From: Cadophora sp. MPI-SDFR-AT-0126
Lineage: Eukaryota > Ascomycota > Leotiomycetes > Helotiales > Ploettnerulaceae
Direction of reading: 5' to 3'
Length of the DNA: 64,000 nt
Assembly: GCA_020747065.1 (NCBI GenBank)
Contig: JAGMVK010000012.1
Coordinates: forward strand, 1,116,001 to 1,180,000
This document shows positions 44,244 through 57,041 of the stretch, piece after piece (position 1 is the stretch's first letter; each line of letters begins with the position of its first letter). The notes under the pieces are model-generated. The model had not been told where the DNA came from, did not search any database, and worked only from the letters and a program-made list of their open reading frames with translations. The position numbers and the translations under genes are program-made.

Positions 44244-46372
44244 ATGGGTTGTCTTTCCAAAATGCCGGGAATCTTCGTAAACATTGCCCTGATCTTCTTG
44301 GTGGCGTGTGCTATTCTCTCAACTGCCTCAGCAGACAGATTGAGCGCAGTTGCAAAAGCACGAGGATATGATCCGCGTGTTATCAACCAAAGAGCTGTTG
44401 AGGAAGCTAAATTGAAGCCCAAGCGCCAGCCAATCGTGAAGAGAGCTGCAGAGACAACATCAGCATGCACCACTCCTCCGCCGCCAAATCCCACTTCTCC
44501 GTGAGTCCAAGCAATGGAATGGAGTCCCTGTGTACCCATTCGCTAATTGACACTATAGACCGAGCTGCGGAGGAAATAATTGCGTCAATGCCTTCAACAA
44601 ACAGTTTACCGCAAGCCTTGACAATTTAGAGTCCTTCTGTAGCTCATGGACGGCGTCGCCAACTTCCTCATTCTCTCCCATAGGAACAGCGGCTTGGGCT
44701 GCCAATTGCGTCGGACCCTCTACTGCTGCCTCGCAAGCCTCTGCTGTTGCTTCAAAGGTCTCGTCGGCATGCAGCTGCTTTGTCCCGGAGCCTACTCCTT
44801 GCCCAGGAGAAGAGAAGTTCCGGTTCTTGAACGCGGATACGAAGCGTATGTCGCATTCTCTCTGCAGAGTTCCTCCGTTAATACTGTGCAGCATTCCAAG
44901 TGACTTCGCTTCCAGAAGTCAATTATGACATTGGTGAAATGTACTCCGGGCTCATCCCGATAGACATGGACGATCCATCTCGAGCACTATTTTTCGTATT
45001 CCAGCCCACCGATGGACCACCAGTTGACGAAGTCACTATATGGCTCAACGGAGGACCAGGCTGCAGCTCACTTGAAGGATTCTTCCAAGAAAATGGCAGA
45101 TTCATTTGGAGCTGGGGGATGTACGAGCCCATGTACAACCCATATTCATGGGTCAATTTGACGAACGTCTTGTGGGTCGAGCAGCCTGTCGGAACTGGGT
45201 TCTCCATTGGCAATGTGACCGCCACTGGCGAAGAGGACATCGCTAAAGATTTTGCGGACTTTTTCGCAAACTTCCAGAAGATCTTCGGAATCTCGAAGTT
45301 CAAGATCTACGTCACTGGTGAGAGCTATGCAGGTAGATATGTACCTTACATCTCAGCAGAAATGTTAAATCGTAACGATACGGAACATTTCGATGTCAGT
45401 GGTGAGTTTGACTGATATATTATCAAATCGTCCTTATGGGAAGCTGACTACTTTCAGGAGCATTGATTTATGACCCAACTATTGGCCCATATGTCTGGAT
45501 GCAAGAAGAGGCAGTCGCATATCCTTACGTCGAAAAATGGAACAACATCATCGGTTTGAACGAAAGCTACATGGCCGAGCTCAAAGGCCTTGATGAGTCC
45601 TGTGGTTATGCCGCATACAGAGAGAAATACTTGACTTATCCTGCAGCTGGTATCCAGCCGGTGGCGCCAAGAACGACAGACGAATGCGACATTAATGGTC
45701 TCGCAAGCATAGCTGCCTTCAAGATCAACCCTTGCTTCAACTCGTATGAGATCAATACGCAGTGTCCAATTCCATCAGGTACGTCAAATGGTATGGTCCA
45801 ATACACATTGCTAACGGTCGCTTGTAGATCCTCTCGGGTTCCCGACTAACCTGGCCTACTCATACCCCGGACTCACTCCATTGTACTTTGATCGCGACGA
45901 TGTCAAAGCAGCCATGCATGCCCCTATGGACGTTGACTGGGCCGAATGTTCCGGTCCAGTATTCGTCGGCCGGGACACCTCGGCAGATCCAATCCAAAAA
46001 GTCCTGCCTCAGGTCATCGAAGCAACAAACCGAGTCTTGATCTCCAACGCTCAGCTCGATATGGTAATAATCACAGATGGAACGCTGCTAGCAATCCAGA
46101 ACATGACTTGGGGAGGCAAGCTAGGCTTTGAGTCCAAGCCTGAGAAGCCAATCGTCATCACGTTACCGGATTTGCAGTACCAGCAAGTTTTCGTTGACAA
46201 CGGATACGACTTTGGAACGGAAGAACCGCAAGGAACGATGGGAATTCAACATTATGAGAGAGGTGTCATGTGGGCGGAGACTTTCCTCAGTGGACACATG
46301 CAGCCGCAGTTCCAACCACGATCGACTTATCGTCATGTGCAATGGATGTTGGGCCACATCGAAGAACTCTGA
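44244..46372 (+). CDS. Secreted serine carboxypeptidase (S10) with an inserted Cys-rich module
   Basis: Extracellular or vacuolar peptidase removing C-terminal residues, 639 residues. Five exons: 44244-44500, 44559-44845, 44892-45401, 45458-45778 and 45828-46372. A signal peptide is followed by a propeptide ([19 protein letters not shown]). Residues of about 75-170 form a Pro/Ser-rich linker plus an eight-cysteine module with [15 protein letters not shown] and KVSSACSC, a pattern seen in other ascomycete secreted proteins but not part of the S10 fold. The catalytic domain begins near [16 protein letters not shown] and carries the oxyanion stretch [13 protein letters not shown], the nucleophile in GESYAG (about Ser326), the acid Asp in [10 protein letters not shown] (about 536) and His in SGHMQPQ (about 615). 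All catalytic residues are present. The module may bind a wall polymer; that is inference. Confidence 0.92.
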
Positions 46373-48013
46373 GAAGAAGTTGGAGGATATTGTTGTGATA
46401 ACAGCTGTATCGTATTGGATACTTGCAATATACAGGAACATAGCCCTCGATATCCTAGATCAACTTCACAAAAGTGTTGTGTGGATTTTTGACATTTTCG
46501 CAATGCGAAAACAAGCGAAACTGTGATACACACTCTTGAGATGAACCCGAATGCGAATTGGACACAGAAGTTCCCTTGGGACATGAAGTAATGCTCAGCA
46601 AGGGACACTAATCGACGAGTATTGGCACGGAAAACACGTGACAAATTACTGAATCGACCCCAGCCATCAGACTTAATGAAAGGAACAAGATATGAAAGCA
46701 TTCAATTCTTTTAAAATTGTAGGTTTACAAATTAGAGAGAGTAAAGTAGCTTTCAGTCCCGTGACAGTACTAAGAAAGGCCCGGCACGTGATGTCAAACG
46801 CACATGATGATGTTGTTGCAAGCTAGTTATCGCTTCCATTTTTATTCCCAACATGTTATTTATCTTCAAGAACATGCCAAACTTGAGCGATTAATTGCCG
46901 CCGCGCGTCACATCGGAAGATTTCAATCTTTTGCCATGATGGAGAGCTTCTTGTCACACGAGAGCAACATTTCAGTCGACTGGTTGTTGACGTGAAGCTT
47001 TTCAAGGCGCAATGTTGACCCGATTTGAGGTCAATCGATTATTTCGCTTGCTGACGTTTGAACATCAGATTCTCCTTGGCGTCATGGACATAGTTTCACG
47101 TCACTGTCTGAATGGTTAGAATCCATCGATGTGACCATCAAGGACAAGGACTTTACGGCCGAGATGATCCAGAAGCAGCTGTTAGGTGCGGCACAGCAGA
47201 GGCACATATGTGGCTCATCCTATCTTCGACCACTCAAGCGAATGCGTCCTGACCAGAATAGGGATGCTGGACGTTCTGTATGGTCCGTCGTACCCTTTGA
47301 GACGCTGCTGACGGGCACTGCGCATCTCGTGCGAGACTGCGGATGAGGCTGGGCGGACGGGTCATCGTTGACTCGTTGACATCCCCCAACTCCTCCAACG
47401 AGATCGCAGGATCAATGTCCACGATCTCAGACGGGATGATACCAACTTGCCAGACGTCAAAACAGAGTTTCACGTCAATCATTGTCGCCCGCCAAGAGCC
47501 TCATTTACGGCCTTACCCAGCACGACCTGGCGGAGTTCGGATCCCAAGCCCCGCGACAAGCTCAACAACGACTGAAAGTCGCCGAATCCGGTGCATATAA
47601 CTCTTGGCCTCCCGCTCAGTCGATCCTCAACTCTCCTCCCCCTAGATCAAGCATAAGCGAATCCGACCATCGTGGACCGTGGGCTGTCAGAATAGAGTGC
47701 AGATCAGGTCGGAGTGTTTTCAGCCTTAGCGGTTCGGCATGACGCGTTGAGTTGGGCCATTCTCGCACTCGCTTAATTTGCTTGGCGTCTTGGGATTCGG
47801 TCGCTGTTATTGTTATCGTATCGCGAGGAAGCATAAAGGAACGCCTCTTCTCTTTCTTTTTGAGGCTTTCGTTTCAGAGTATCAAGTCAGATCTTTATCT
47901 TCTCCGCACTGAGAACTCTCTACTGTTCTCCACACGGCATTTTCAACTCGATTACTTTCCCCCACTTCGCCAAATCAGCTCCCCTTTTCCACTCTTCACT
48001 CAACACTTTCAAC
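46373..48013. other. Intergenic
   Basis: About 1.6 kb. An open stretch at 47131-47346 (plus) and others on minus around 47.2-47.8 kb have no recognisable domain. The right end is the RTA1-like promoter, with a pyrimidine-rich segment just before the ATG. Confidence 0.4.
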
Positions 48014-49002
48014 ATGAAGCAGCACAGAGTCGCCCAAGACTGCACAGACTTAGGACCAGGATGTTCTGTTGAAGACACCATCTATGGCTACAAGCCAAAT
48101 CTTGGAGCCAGCGCCTTTTTTGTAGCGATGTTTGCCATTCTTGCTATCGCACAACTTGGTCTCGGCTTCAAGAAGCGAACCTACTTCTACAGCATCGCCA
48201 TTGCATTTGGCTGCATCGGGGAAGCAATCGGATATGGAGGACGCATAATCATGCACTCGAATCCATACGATGATTTGGGATTCACGATGCAAATTTCCTG
48301 CCTGATCTTCGCACCTGCCTTCGTGGCCGCAGGAATTTACCTCACGCTGAAGCATCTCGTCCTCGCTTTTGGTCAAGAGCGCTCTCGCATCCAAGCCCGC
48401 TGGTATACATGGATCTTCATCACCTGCGACTTCATCTCCCTGCTTTTGCAAGCTATCGGTGGTGGTATGGCTGGTGGTGCAGGCGACGATGAAGACGTTC
48501 GTGACCTCGGAACCAACTTGATGATCGCTGGTATCGTCTGGCAAGTCGCAACCCTCATCGCCTTCGCATCTCTCGTCATCGACTACGTTATCCGCACACG
48601 TTTTGCATGGGAGGCAGTTGACCCAGAAGCCAAAGCACTCCTGGCACAGAAGAAGTTCAAAGGGTTCATATGGGCAGTTATCATTGCTTTCGTGACGGTT
48701 TTCCTCAGATGCGTTTACAGAATTGCTGAGATGGTCGGTGGATGGGCGAACCCAATTATGCGGGATGAGATATCCTTCATAATCATGGAGGGAGTGTAAG
48801 CTATACCTGATCTGCCTTTACGGTGTTTGTTCTAATGATCAGTAGTATGATCCTCGTCGCGGTCATTGTTTTGACTGTCTTCCATCCCGGATACTGCTTC
48901 CCACAAAAGCGAAGCCTGACCACGAAAGCTGCTTCGCTCGAGGCAGGGAGTGACAGCGATGGCATGCGTCAACAAGAGAAGAACGCTCCTTCGTCCATGT
49001 AA
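48014..49002 (+). CDS. RTA1-like lipid-translocating/exporter family membrane protein
   Basis: Seven-helix membrane protein of 312 residues (313 with the alternative acceptor). Exon 1 is 48014-48795 and exon 2 starts at 48846 (or 48843). The family pattern is clear: an extracellular N-terminus with YGYKPNLGAS, helix 2 followed by EAIGYGGRI, the ISCLIFAPAFVAAGIY segment, RWYTWIFITCDFISLLLQA with the GGGMAG loop, and FLRCVYRIAEMVGGW before helix 6-7, ending at FHPGYCF. Yeast relatives (Rta1, Rsb1, Pug1) are linked to resistance to 7-aminocholesterol, sphingoid bases or porphyrin handling; the substrate here is unknown. The intron ends in the tandem acceptor CAGTAG, so one-residue isoforms are possible. 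The cytosolic tail is short and charged. Confidence 0.92.
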
Positions 49003-49252
49003 AGAGTTCGCACTGTATTGGCGTTTTGTCTGCGGGGAAAGAGATAATAAACTTGGATATACATTGGCAGATTAGGAGTTGAAACGGCCATGAGCGGGAA
49101 TGAATTTAGACTCGGGACTCGTGATTCTTCCGGAAAGCGATAATAATGGCGAAGGCGTTCGAGATCTATCACTATACAATAGCTCAAATGATGATACCAT
49201 TTAAAATACATTCATTCTATCAGTATCAGAGTCTCAACACATCTCACGCGAT

Positions 49253-49885
49253 TCAAGGCAGTACCAGCTCACTAAACTCAACCACCCACTCCAAATCCAA
49301 CCACTTCTCCCTCTCAATATCATTCCAACAAATCTCAGCCACAACCCCCCTCCCGGGAATCTCCACCACCTCCTCCGTCTCCACCAACCCAAACCCCTTC
49401 GCCAACGCCCTCATCACCGCATTGCTCTTCATCGTGCCCGCCGAGACCTTCAAGCCCTCGACATCCAACTCATTACTCAGCCTCAGCAACACCATAAACA
49501 GCGCCTTGCCCACGCCCTTCCCTCTCGCCTCAGCCATCAGCTCCAGCCCGATATTCCCCTGCAACGGCCTGACCTCCTGCGCCTGCCCGTTGCCGAGGAT
49601 CCTCCCGTCGCTAGCGTCGAGGACTAGCACGTCAAAACCATTGCGCTTGCTTTGAAACTCGGCCCATTTCTCGAGGAATCGAGATTTCTCTTTGGATTTG
49701 CGCTGGGGCGTCCAGAGGAGGTCTTGGCAGGGCCAGCCGGGTGGTTGGTTGTTGTCGGGATGTGAGGCTATGGCCAGCCAGGCGTCGTGCGTTCCTGGGT
49801 GGGCGCGCGCGAATCGAAGGTGGGGGTGGGAGGGGAGGGTGATTGTCCAGTTTGAGGTGAAGAACCTTGGGTCGGTTGGAGACAT
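49253..49885 (-). CDS. GNAT-family N-acetyltransferase
   Basis: Single-exon protein of 210 residues. The acetyl-CoA-binding motif A reads IGLELMAEARGKGVGKALF (about residues 112-130), with the expected RGxGxGxAL spacing, and motif B follows near NAVMRALAKGFGLVETEEV. Residues 93-105 (GRILGNGQAQEVR) form the preceding beta strand. The N-terminal 85 residues contain a short loop rich in Pro and Asn and no signal. The acceptor could be a protein, an amine or an antibiotic; nothing narrows it. The start codon at 49885 is the first Met before the domain. Confidence 0.85.
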   Translation of the reverse strand: MSPTDPRFFTSNWTITLPSHPHLRFARAHPGTHDAWLAIASHPDNNQPPGWPCQDLLWTPQRKSKEKSRFLEKWAEFQSKRNGFDVLVLDASDGRILGNGQAQEVRPLQGNIGLELMAEARGKGVGKALFMVLLRLSNELDVEGLKVSAGTMKSNAVMRALAKGFGLVETEEVVEIPGRGVVAEICWNDIEREKWLDLEWVVEFSELVLP

Positions 49886-50941
49886 GTTTACTTTGTAATT
49901 GCCAAGTAAAATTTGAAGGTAGCGAATTTGGAACTTTGCTGTGGTGTAAAAGGTTGAAGTTCTTAAGCATATTAATTAAAGTCGGGGAAACAGGCAGCGG
50001 CTGAGTTTTGTCTGCCGAACGCGCGGTGGGTCAGGATAAATAGAGCTGTCCAATGTCCTAATCTGGCAGGTCTATCTGAAGCCAGAAGAGTCATAAATTC
50101 TTGCAGGAACCTTTCTATGATTTTGAATTGATGCGAGCGGCCTGTGCCTCTGAGGTACTGTAGCAGCTGCCAAATATGATAAGTGGTTTGTCCGTTGTCA
50201 GGGATTGATGACTCTTACCCTCGATTGCTCACGGAGGCTAATTTCTTGTCTCCCTTGTCACGATCAGCAATAAATGCAATAACTCAGTGATAGTTACTCC
50301 ACAGGGTTTCAACTGCAGGCTGCAGCAAGGGGATTGGATCTCTGCCCTGTAGACCTTATCATTAGCTAAAACTTGGGGTAAGCTTCGTTCATAACGAGGT
50401 ATGCTGACAGGGCTAGGAGAGCCTCACGGAAGACGTAGGAGGTAAGCTCTTGATAATTCAAAATGTCGCATCTAATAAGAGAGCTGAGAAAATAGTAGTT
50501 TCCTATACTCGTGCAGGAAAATAGGGATAATTTCTCTACGAGGCAGGAAACGTTACTTGGAGAGCATAGGAGAAAATCGCAAAACGTTCGTAACAACAAG
50601 ACAAGCGCGAACTTGCATTCTAGAGCCCTTGACTGGACTAAGCTACCGTCCCGTCATTGACTCGTCTCGGCTAATTCTTTAAGGGATCTGAGGCGAGTAT
50701 GGGGGCATAAACAGATATCTCGCTTCGCAAAATCATCACTCACGTTCTTCCAACTGTGTCACAAGTGTAAGTGTTTCTCATCAGTTTCTATGCATTCATT
50801 GCGTACTTCGAATTGCTCCCCTTTCATTTCTCCAGCGTCCACCCTTCTTCCAAATGCTCATCTCCCCACCCAACATCGAACTACATCTCTCTTCATCTCC
50901 TTTTCCATCTCCCCATACCCATACCCAACCACCTCACCACC
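49886..50941. other. Intergenic
   Basis: About 1.05 kb without a supported gene. It separates the GNAT promoter from the 3' end of the secreted-protein gene. Confidence 0.45.
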
Positions 50942-51514
50942 CTACTGCGGCGTATTGTACCCCTGATCAGGATAATACACCGTCCCCGGCAATTTCGCAT
51001 TCGGATGATCATATCCAAAGAACGCCTTTAATCTCGGTCCACTAGCAGGGAAAGACTCCACCGTCAACACAGTAAAATCGCCCGGGTAGTCCCAGCCCCA
51101 AGACAGGTGGTACGCCGCGTCCTTGTTGCAGGGCAGGTCGTACCAGGCGTGGTACCAGGAGGGGTTGGCGGTGTCGACGATGGTGCAGTTGGTGAGGGTG
51201 CCGTAGGTGTCGAGGATCAGTGTGTAGGTTACGGGCGAGGAGGGCGAGGTGCTGCTGCGTGTGAAGCTGGGGAAAGGGTGGGGTGTTAGTGATTATTTGG
51301 GATTGAATGGGTGGTTGGTGGGGAGAGGAAAGAGGCAAGAGGTGGAAGGGCAGATTTGGCAATATGATGGGTAGCTGGATAGTTGGATGAGGAGGACATA
51401 CTTCTTGATAGCCCAGCCATTAGTGCGAGCCTGAAGGGGACTTGCTTCGGCAGCAGGATAGGCGAAGACAGCCGTGCTGAAGATTGCGAGGGCGGAGAAG
51501 ATTGAGAGATGCAT
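50942..51514 (-). CDS. Small secreted protein, effector-like
   Basis: Predicted secreted protein of 145 residues from two exons (51514-51402 and 51266-50942; 135-nt intron). A cleavable signal peptide (MHLSIFSALAIFSTAVFA) is followed by a short, possibly processed stretch ending in LQAR, then a compact domain with VTYTLILDTYGTLTNCTIV, a Trp/Tyr-rich segment WYHAWYDLPCN and LSWGWDYPGDFTVLTVESF, ending DQGYNTPQ. Two cysteines in the mature part could form one disulfide; one N-glycosylation sequon (NCT) overlaps the first. No catalytic motif is visible. A TATA-like TATAAG lies about 110 bases upstream (around 51621-51630, minus). Size, secretion and absence of a domain make it an effector candidate, but a housekeeping secreted protein is equally possible. 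Confidence 0.8.
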
Positions 51515-53547
51515 GATGTATTCTGTCTGCTGATTGGTCTTGCCTTTGCCTATCTGTGTGGTGCTGTGAAGTCAACTGCTTTGATCATGCTGAGAATGCG
51601 AGTTGGGCAGCTGGGAACCAGATACTTATAGATATCACTGCTTCGCACAGTACACCTCCTGATTCTGAAAGGATCCAATGACGCAATACTACGTACTGAT
51701 TCTCCGTACCCACATCTTTCCTCTCTTTCAGACGGGACCGAACCACAGTAGATCCGGCATGAGGCTCCTTACATGAGCGATCGTGCTCACCGAATAGGAG
51801 ATGCGATGGCCCGGCGTAGGATGAAAGGGCAGAGGCGGGAATCTACAGATACGGGAATGCGAGAGGTCATTTTTCACACTGAAACGGTCCGTTTCCCTTT
51901 CATGTAGCCGAGATTGTGAGTGACGATCTTCTGAAATCAAGTAAATCAAGAAGAAAAAATGAAGTGTCCGTAGCTGGTGGGATTTGAGGGATTATACCTG
52001 AAATCTTGTGTTTGTAAGATCTTCTCTGACGCTGAGAATTCGACTGTACATAGTTGAAAGCTCATGTGATGTCAAATCGAAGTAACATGTAACACTTTTT
52101 GCTCCTACCAAAAGAAAACTTTGAAAATGTTTTGAGATTGAGCGAGAACATGGGACCTGGGCAATTTCTTGGCAGGTACTGTAGGTCTCCTCCTCAAATG
52201 TAACCCGTTTGTTGTCAGGTACCATCTGGTAACCCCGTAAGACAAAAGATGCGGGGTAGCATTATGGGGGTAGCGGATGCAGGAACAGTTCTGGTGAATT
52301 TTTCCAGGCAATTCGACAGATCAATCAGCTTTGTCGCATTGATGTCTTACTCTTCTTCCTCTTTTTTGGGCTGCTTTTGAATCTCTAACAAATTGGCTGG
52401 ATTTGGAAAATCCAGTTGCCCAAACAGAATGTCGATCGCACACCATAAGAACAAAGCTGCTTCAAAGATTCAGCGTCCAAAATGAATAACTTAATGAAAT
52501 GTTACCCGTTCACAACAAACAGCGAATCACTATCGGGAGGTTGCACAAGGTTGGTCTTAAAAATGATGATTCATAACTTGATCTGATACCTGATCTGCAT
52601 CCTGTGCAACAACGATCTTGCATGCCTCCGAGACGGCCGTTGAATGCAGCTTCTGTGACCGTGTTGCTGGAGGTTGGCTAATTTCAGGTTGTGCGTGAAA
52701 GGAAAGGAAAGGAGAATGACCGATTATTTGGATGAAGGATGTTTCCTGATGACGCGAGTACCCCTGGAACGTTAGACGAGGTTATCTTTGTTATTGTGAT
52801 TTCGAGTGGTGGGAATTTCGGCATGCTTGTTGAGGTGATGCAGCTTCCGAGACCCCAAGTTTATGGATGTTCGCGTTGGAACTTCGAAATGATGTTGAGG
52901 CAGGTGATGAAAATTGTGGAGAAGTGTTTGTTATTGTCCTACTGTTGATTTCCATTTCGTCTCCTCAACACATCCATCCCTTGGTCTATTACACGGGCAA
53001 TACTGGTATTCCTATTCCTACTTCTATTCCAGCTCTCCTTGCCGTGTCCACCAGTCCCTTAGAAATGATTCTGCACACTCAGTTCATCTCACACCAGAAC
53101 CAGCCTCTCCCACACAAAGAAAATAGGCACATTGTTATCCTCTGATTCTACACTCCAATGTCCAGCCATAAATGCGTCCATCCATATTGCTCCAAAAACG
53201 CCACTCCCCATAAATGGTCAAGTAAGCAAACCCAAGCCACCAACTTCGGCGGCGTTACTGTTGCAGAACAGGTTCCCAACGCCGTCCACCATAGTAAAGA
53301 AAACATCCGATGGCCGTAAATTTCTATTCCAGTGGGTATCTTCCTTTAATTCCTTGTTCCGTGCTTGTTTCCCAGATGCGACCCAAACTCCCCCGGTCAT
53401 TCAGCATTGCTGGCCAATTAGGCCGGGTAATGATTCCAAATATCCTACCATCTGCGATTTCATGTGCAGCAGCATGGCCAACCATATAAAGCTACAGAAT
53501 TTCGGTAATCTGTGCCTTTTATTGTACGCGTGCCTCGGCATTATTAC
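51515..53547. other. Intergenic
   Basis: About 2 kb with only short frames on both strands and no domain. It holds the promoter of the small secreted protein at its left end and the 3' UTR of the SCAP-like gene at its right end. Confidence 0.4.
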
Positions 53548-56500
53548 TCAATGACTTTTCTTCGTGCCCATAGAAGTTTTCTTCCTCCTGCTTGTTTTCG
53601 CAGATGCCATGCCGACAAACAGAGCGTCGTCGGCCGAGCTCTCTCCACCGTCGAGCTTATCGTTTCCAACTGAGATCACTTTGATGACATTACCGAGACC
53701 GACGACAATTGAATTCCTGCCCAGCTTGCGTATAGGACCCAAACCAGGAACAAGTAGGTTGTCATTCTCGGCATATCCACACAGTGGGGTCGTCGTCCTA
53801 TCTCCCCGAGCAGATATCGACCACACTTCCCAAACATCGTCATCGGCTTTGGAAATATCACTACCTTTTGCGAGTGGTGGAGGCAAAATCGCGCCCCGAC
53901 GGCGTAGACCAGTGTTGGCAATAATAGATGATTTTGCTTTCGTCGAAGGTGGTTCGCGCTTTCTGATTCCGACTAGGTATCCGACTTTCAAAGCATCCCA
54001 CTCGCCCGGGTTTTCGATCTCGTATCTTTGTTCGACTGTCTCGCGCCATAAACAGCAGGTTTTGCTTCCCGGCGTATATGGATCGCGGAAGCAAATCGTA
54101 TCACCGTCTCGCTCGGGGAGGTATGATTGAAGAATGACGTTGCCGGTTTCAGCGTTCGTGTAGGCAATCGCAAGGCTTGCCAAACCAACTGAGCCACATT
54201 GTGGCCTCCGACGAGTTGAGTGAAAACAACGGAGTGAGTCTGGTTTCATGGGCGAAGTTGGGAACGTGTGAGTGATCTTGTGGGTGACGATGTCAACAAG
54301 ATCTACCGACCTGGTCCTCACCGCGAGGAAGGAGCTCAAAGCTGGCAGTGGAAGAACCGATGTAATTGCTTGATCTCCTGGTGGGCAGGGAATATCAACA
54401 GAATCAGAGACCCATCCACTTTCTAATTGAGAAGCAATGTGGACGCACCCTTTCCTCGAAGACGTGACGACGCGAGCAGGTGGATTAGGGGAAGTTGCAA
54501 TAGGCTTTTCGAAGTGCTGGCGAACACAAACTAGGGGACTGCGGCAAATGAGAACCTCAATACTCTCGTTGCTTTCCACGTGAAGCTCCGTCATTCTTCC
54601 ATTGGACCGAATGACAAGAAGCGGATTGATGAACTCAGTACTGTCATACCCAAAGCAAAACGCAACAGGTTTCCGTCCATTCACCACCACTTCCATAGAA
54701 GGACCCCATCGTCTCTCAGGGATGTTCCATAGAAAGACACGGTCATTGCCGGAAAGGAGGGCCAGCCAGTTCGAGTCACCATCGATGGCGACTGCTAGCA
54801 CTGGAAACGGATCGACGTGAGATTCGAAGTCTTGAACAATGTAGCTCATCACACCTCTTCGGACATCCCAAATGCGGATCAACCTATCCAAGCCAACTGA
54901 AGCAATGATGCCGTCTCGTGAAGCCGTTAAAAGAACAATGTCGAGGCTGTGGCCATTGTTAAGTGTCTTGACAGACAGAAGTGGCTCGTCATCTGGCCGA
55001 TTGTCACCGTCGTTTTCTGGCAACTCGTCCCACAGAAGATAGTTCATCAGAATCGAGACAGCCGCAACGATGACGATGACTGTGATGATGAAGACCCCAA
55101 ATTGATTTCTGGCGAAGTCATAAGCCGCAGGTAAAAATGGACGCACGCCGAACTGGGTCGGAGTCCTGTCTGATCCGTTGAGAACGAAAATCAGAGGGTC
55201 GTAAACCCGAGCTATGTAGCTGTTGGCGTTCGGTTTGACAACCTTGATCACTTCCTGCGCGGTTTCATGATCTTGCATTCGCAACCAAGCTGTTGGGGTC
55301 CTTGCCTGGTGGATATCAACAGATAGCAAAGCTGATTGAGTCGATCGAGGTGGCTGTGGCTGTGACTTTAAGAGATGCACAAATCGGAGGGCAGTCTGAC
55401 CAATGCTTTCGTTGTCGAAGAAGTGCCACTGTGCAATCAATATAAACCCAGTCATCACAATAGTCCCTGCAATCCGTGTGGAAAATGCCGACTCCCCTCT
55501 TAACATAGCATCCATCCAGGTTTGCTTAGGTTGCTGTTGTGGTGTCGATGGCCTGCTGAGGGTTGCTACTCTGTTCAGCGAATCGCTGAGTTCTGTTCTT
55601 CGAACATCTACACTCAAGACGGCAGTGAAGAAGGTCAGTAAATAGAAAAAGTCGAATGAAAGCGCGATGGCCGCAAAGGTGCAGAAGGCGCAGATTTGCG
55701 GCGACACATACTTAGACAGCATCCAAAGAATAAAAAGATTTTGGCTGACGCCTGCGAGCGCTACATGCCCTGTCTGACCAAGGGCTTCTCCAATTCTCGA
55801 AGCTGTTGAGTTTGACGAAGGCGTTACAATGACAGCATTGATGAGTCTGAAAATGTTCTCCAGCCCAACAGCGAGAATGACAAGCGGGTAGGCCTCCCTC
55901 GGGATCTTGGAAAGGTCGATCTTGAAGATGGCGCAAATGGTGAAACTCGACATGATGGAGACCGCGATCTGAGCCATAACTGCAACTATAAGTCCTAATC
56001 GAGACTTCAAGGCACGCAATTTCGAAAGGCTTATGAGGAAATAGATCACGATCAGGCTGTAAATCACCCCAAGAAAGAGGTCATCCTGGAAGGAGAGCGG
56101 CTGAAATCGAAATTCGTACAGTGTATTTGTCGCCGGTCGTCCATCTTCAGGGTACAGTCGCCATTTGTCAGTCCTTCTCCGAGCAAGTGCCTGAGCCTTC
56201 TGTTCCCACTGTCTTCCCACGGGTGAGTCCAACATATGTACGAGTGTGATGACCAAGGCATCGGCAGCAACCAAGCGATGGTCTTCGAAACGTTTGCCAC
56301 TGAAGACTATTGAATGGCGTAGAGTTACATTGACTGAGGTCGATTGGCGGGAGCGCTTATTGACTGTCGAAATTATGTCTTTGTCTTCTGCTATATTGGC
56401 CTCGTCGCAGGACCAATATTGTAATGGAGAGTGGAAAAACCAGGACGAATCGCTCACACCATTAACAGCGTGGAAAACATCTCGCATATCCGGTGTTAGG

Positions 56501-57041
56501 CTGGCGGTCGCATTGATCGTGAGTCGCTCTTCTTGTGGTTTCCTTGGATCGAAGTTCACTGTAGGACCTAATAACTCGTCTTGTATCTCCAATGCGCGCA
56601 ACAGAACATTCGGTTCCAACGCCTTCATGTAACTCCCTTCACGAAGTCAGCAAGGACCATCAAACCAATTCTCGCATCCATACCGTGTACCCATATCGAT
56701 CGCATGACAACATCAGGGCGAGTAGTCGGTATACCCTCAAATGGCTGCGCAGATGTCCAGACATGATGCGGAAGGTTCGAGGCGCCACTGGTAAAATTAT
56801 TCGTGTATAGGAATGGAAACGGATATATTAGGATTGCGGCCGTAGCTACTGATATTAAAAGAGTGATGACCGGGTGGCGTGCCGAATAGTTGCCATAACG
56901 AGTGAAGGCTGCTCGAAGCGGGTGTTTGTTGTCGAGTTGAGGCGGTTCCGTGGTTCTGCAACAACATCAGCATTTCTGTCTCACCCATTCCGCAGACCAC
57001 CGAGCGTACCCTCGAAACGGATACAAGAGATACCAAATCAT
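53548..57041 (-). CDS. SCAP-like sterol sensor (SREBP cleavage-activating protein homologue)
   Basis: ER membrane protein that binds sterols and escorts a membrane-bound SREBP transcription factor; 1130 residues. Three exons: 57041-57010, 56955-56684 and 56636-53548. The first exon encodes only MIWYLLYPFRG, and the tiny exon plus the join at WVHGSYMKALE agree with other ascomycete homologues. After one transmembrane helix comes a luminal domain of about 200 residues. A sterol-sensing domain of several helices follows (about 287-450, including AYPLVILAVGLENIFRL), a second luminal loop, a last helix near 625 and a WD40 C-terminal half (from about 650; LIRIWDVRRG and similar units). Length and order match SCAP. 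It probably works with an SREBP and a Dsc-type or S1P-type protease encoded elsewhere to control sterol and hypoxia response. Confidence 0.9.

Noticed and set aside
53564..54130. 188-codon plus-strand frame
   Set aside because: Antisense shadow of the WD40 half of the SCAP-like protein.
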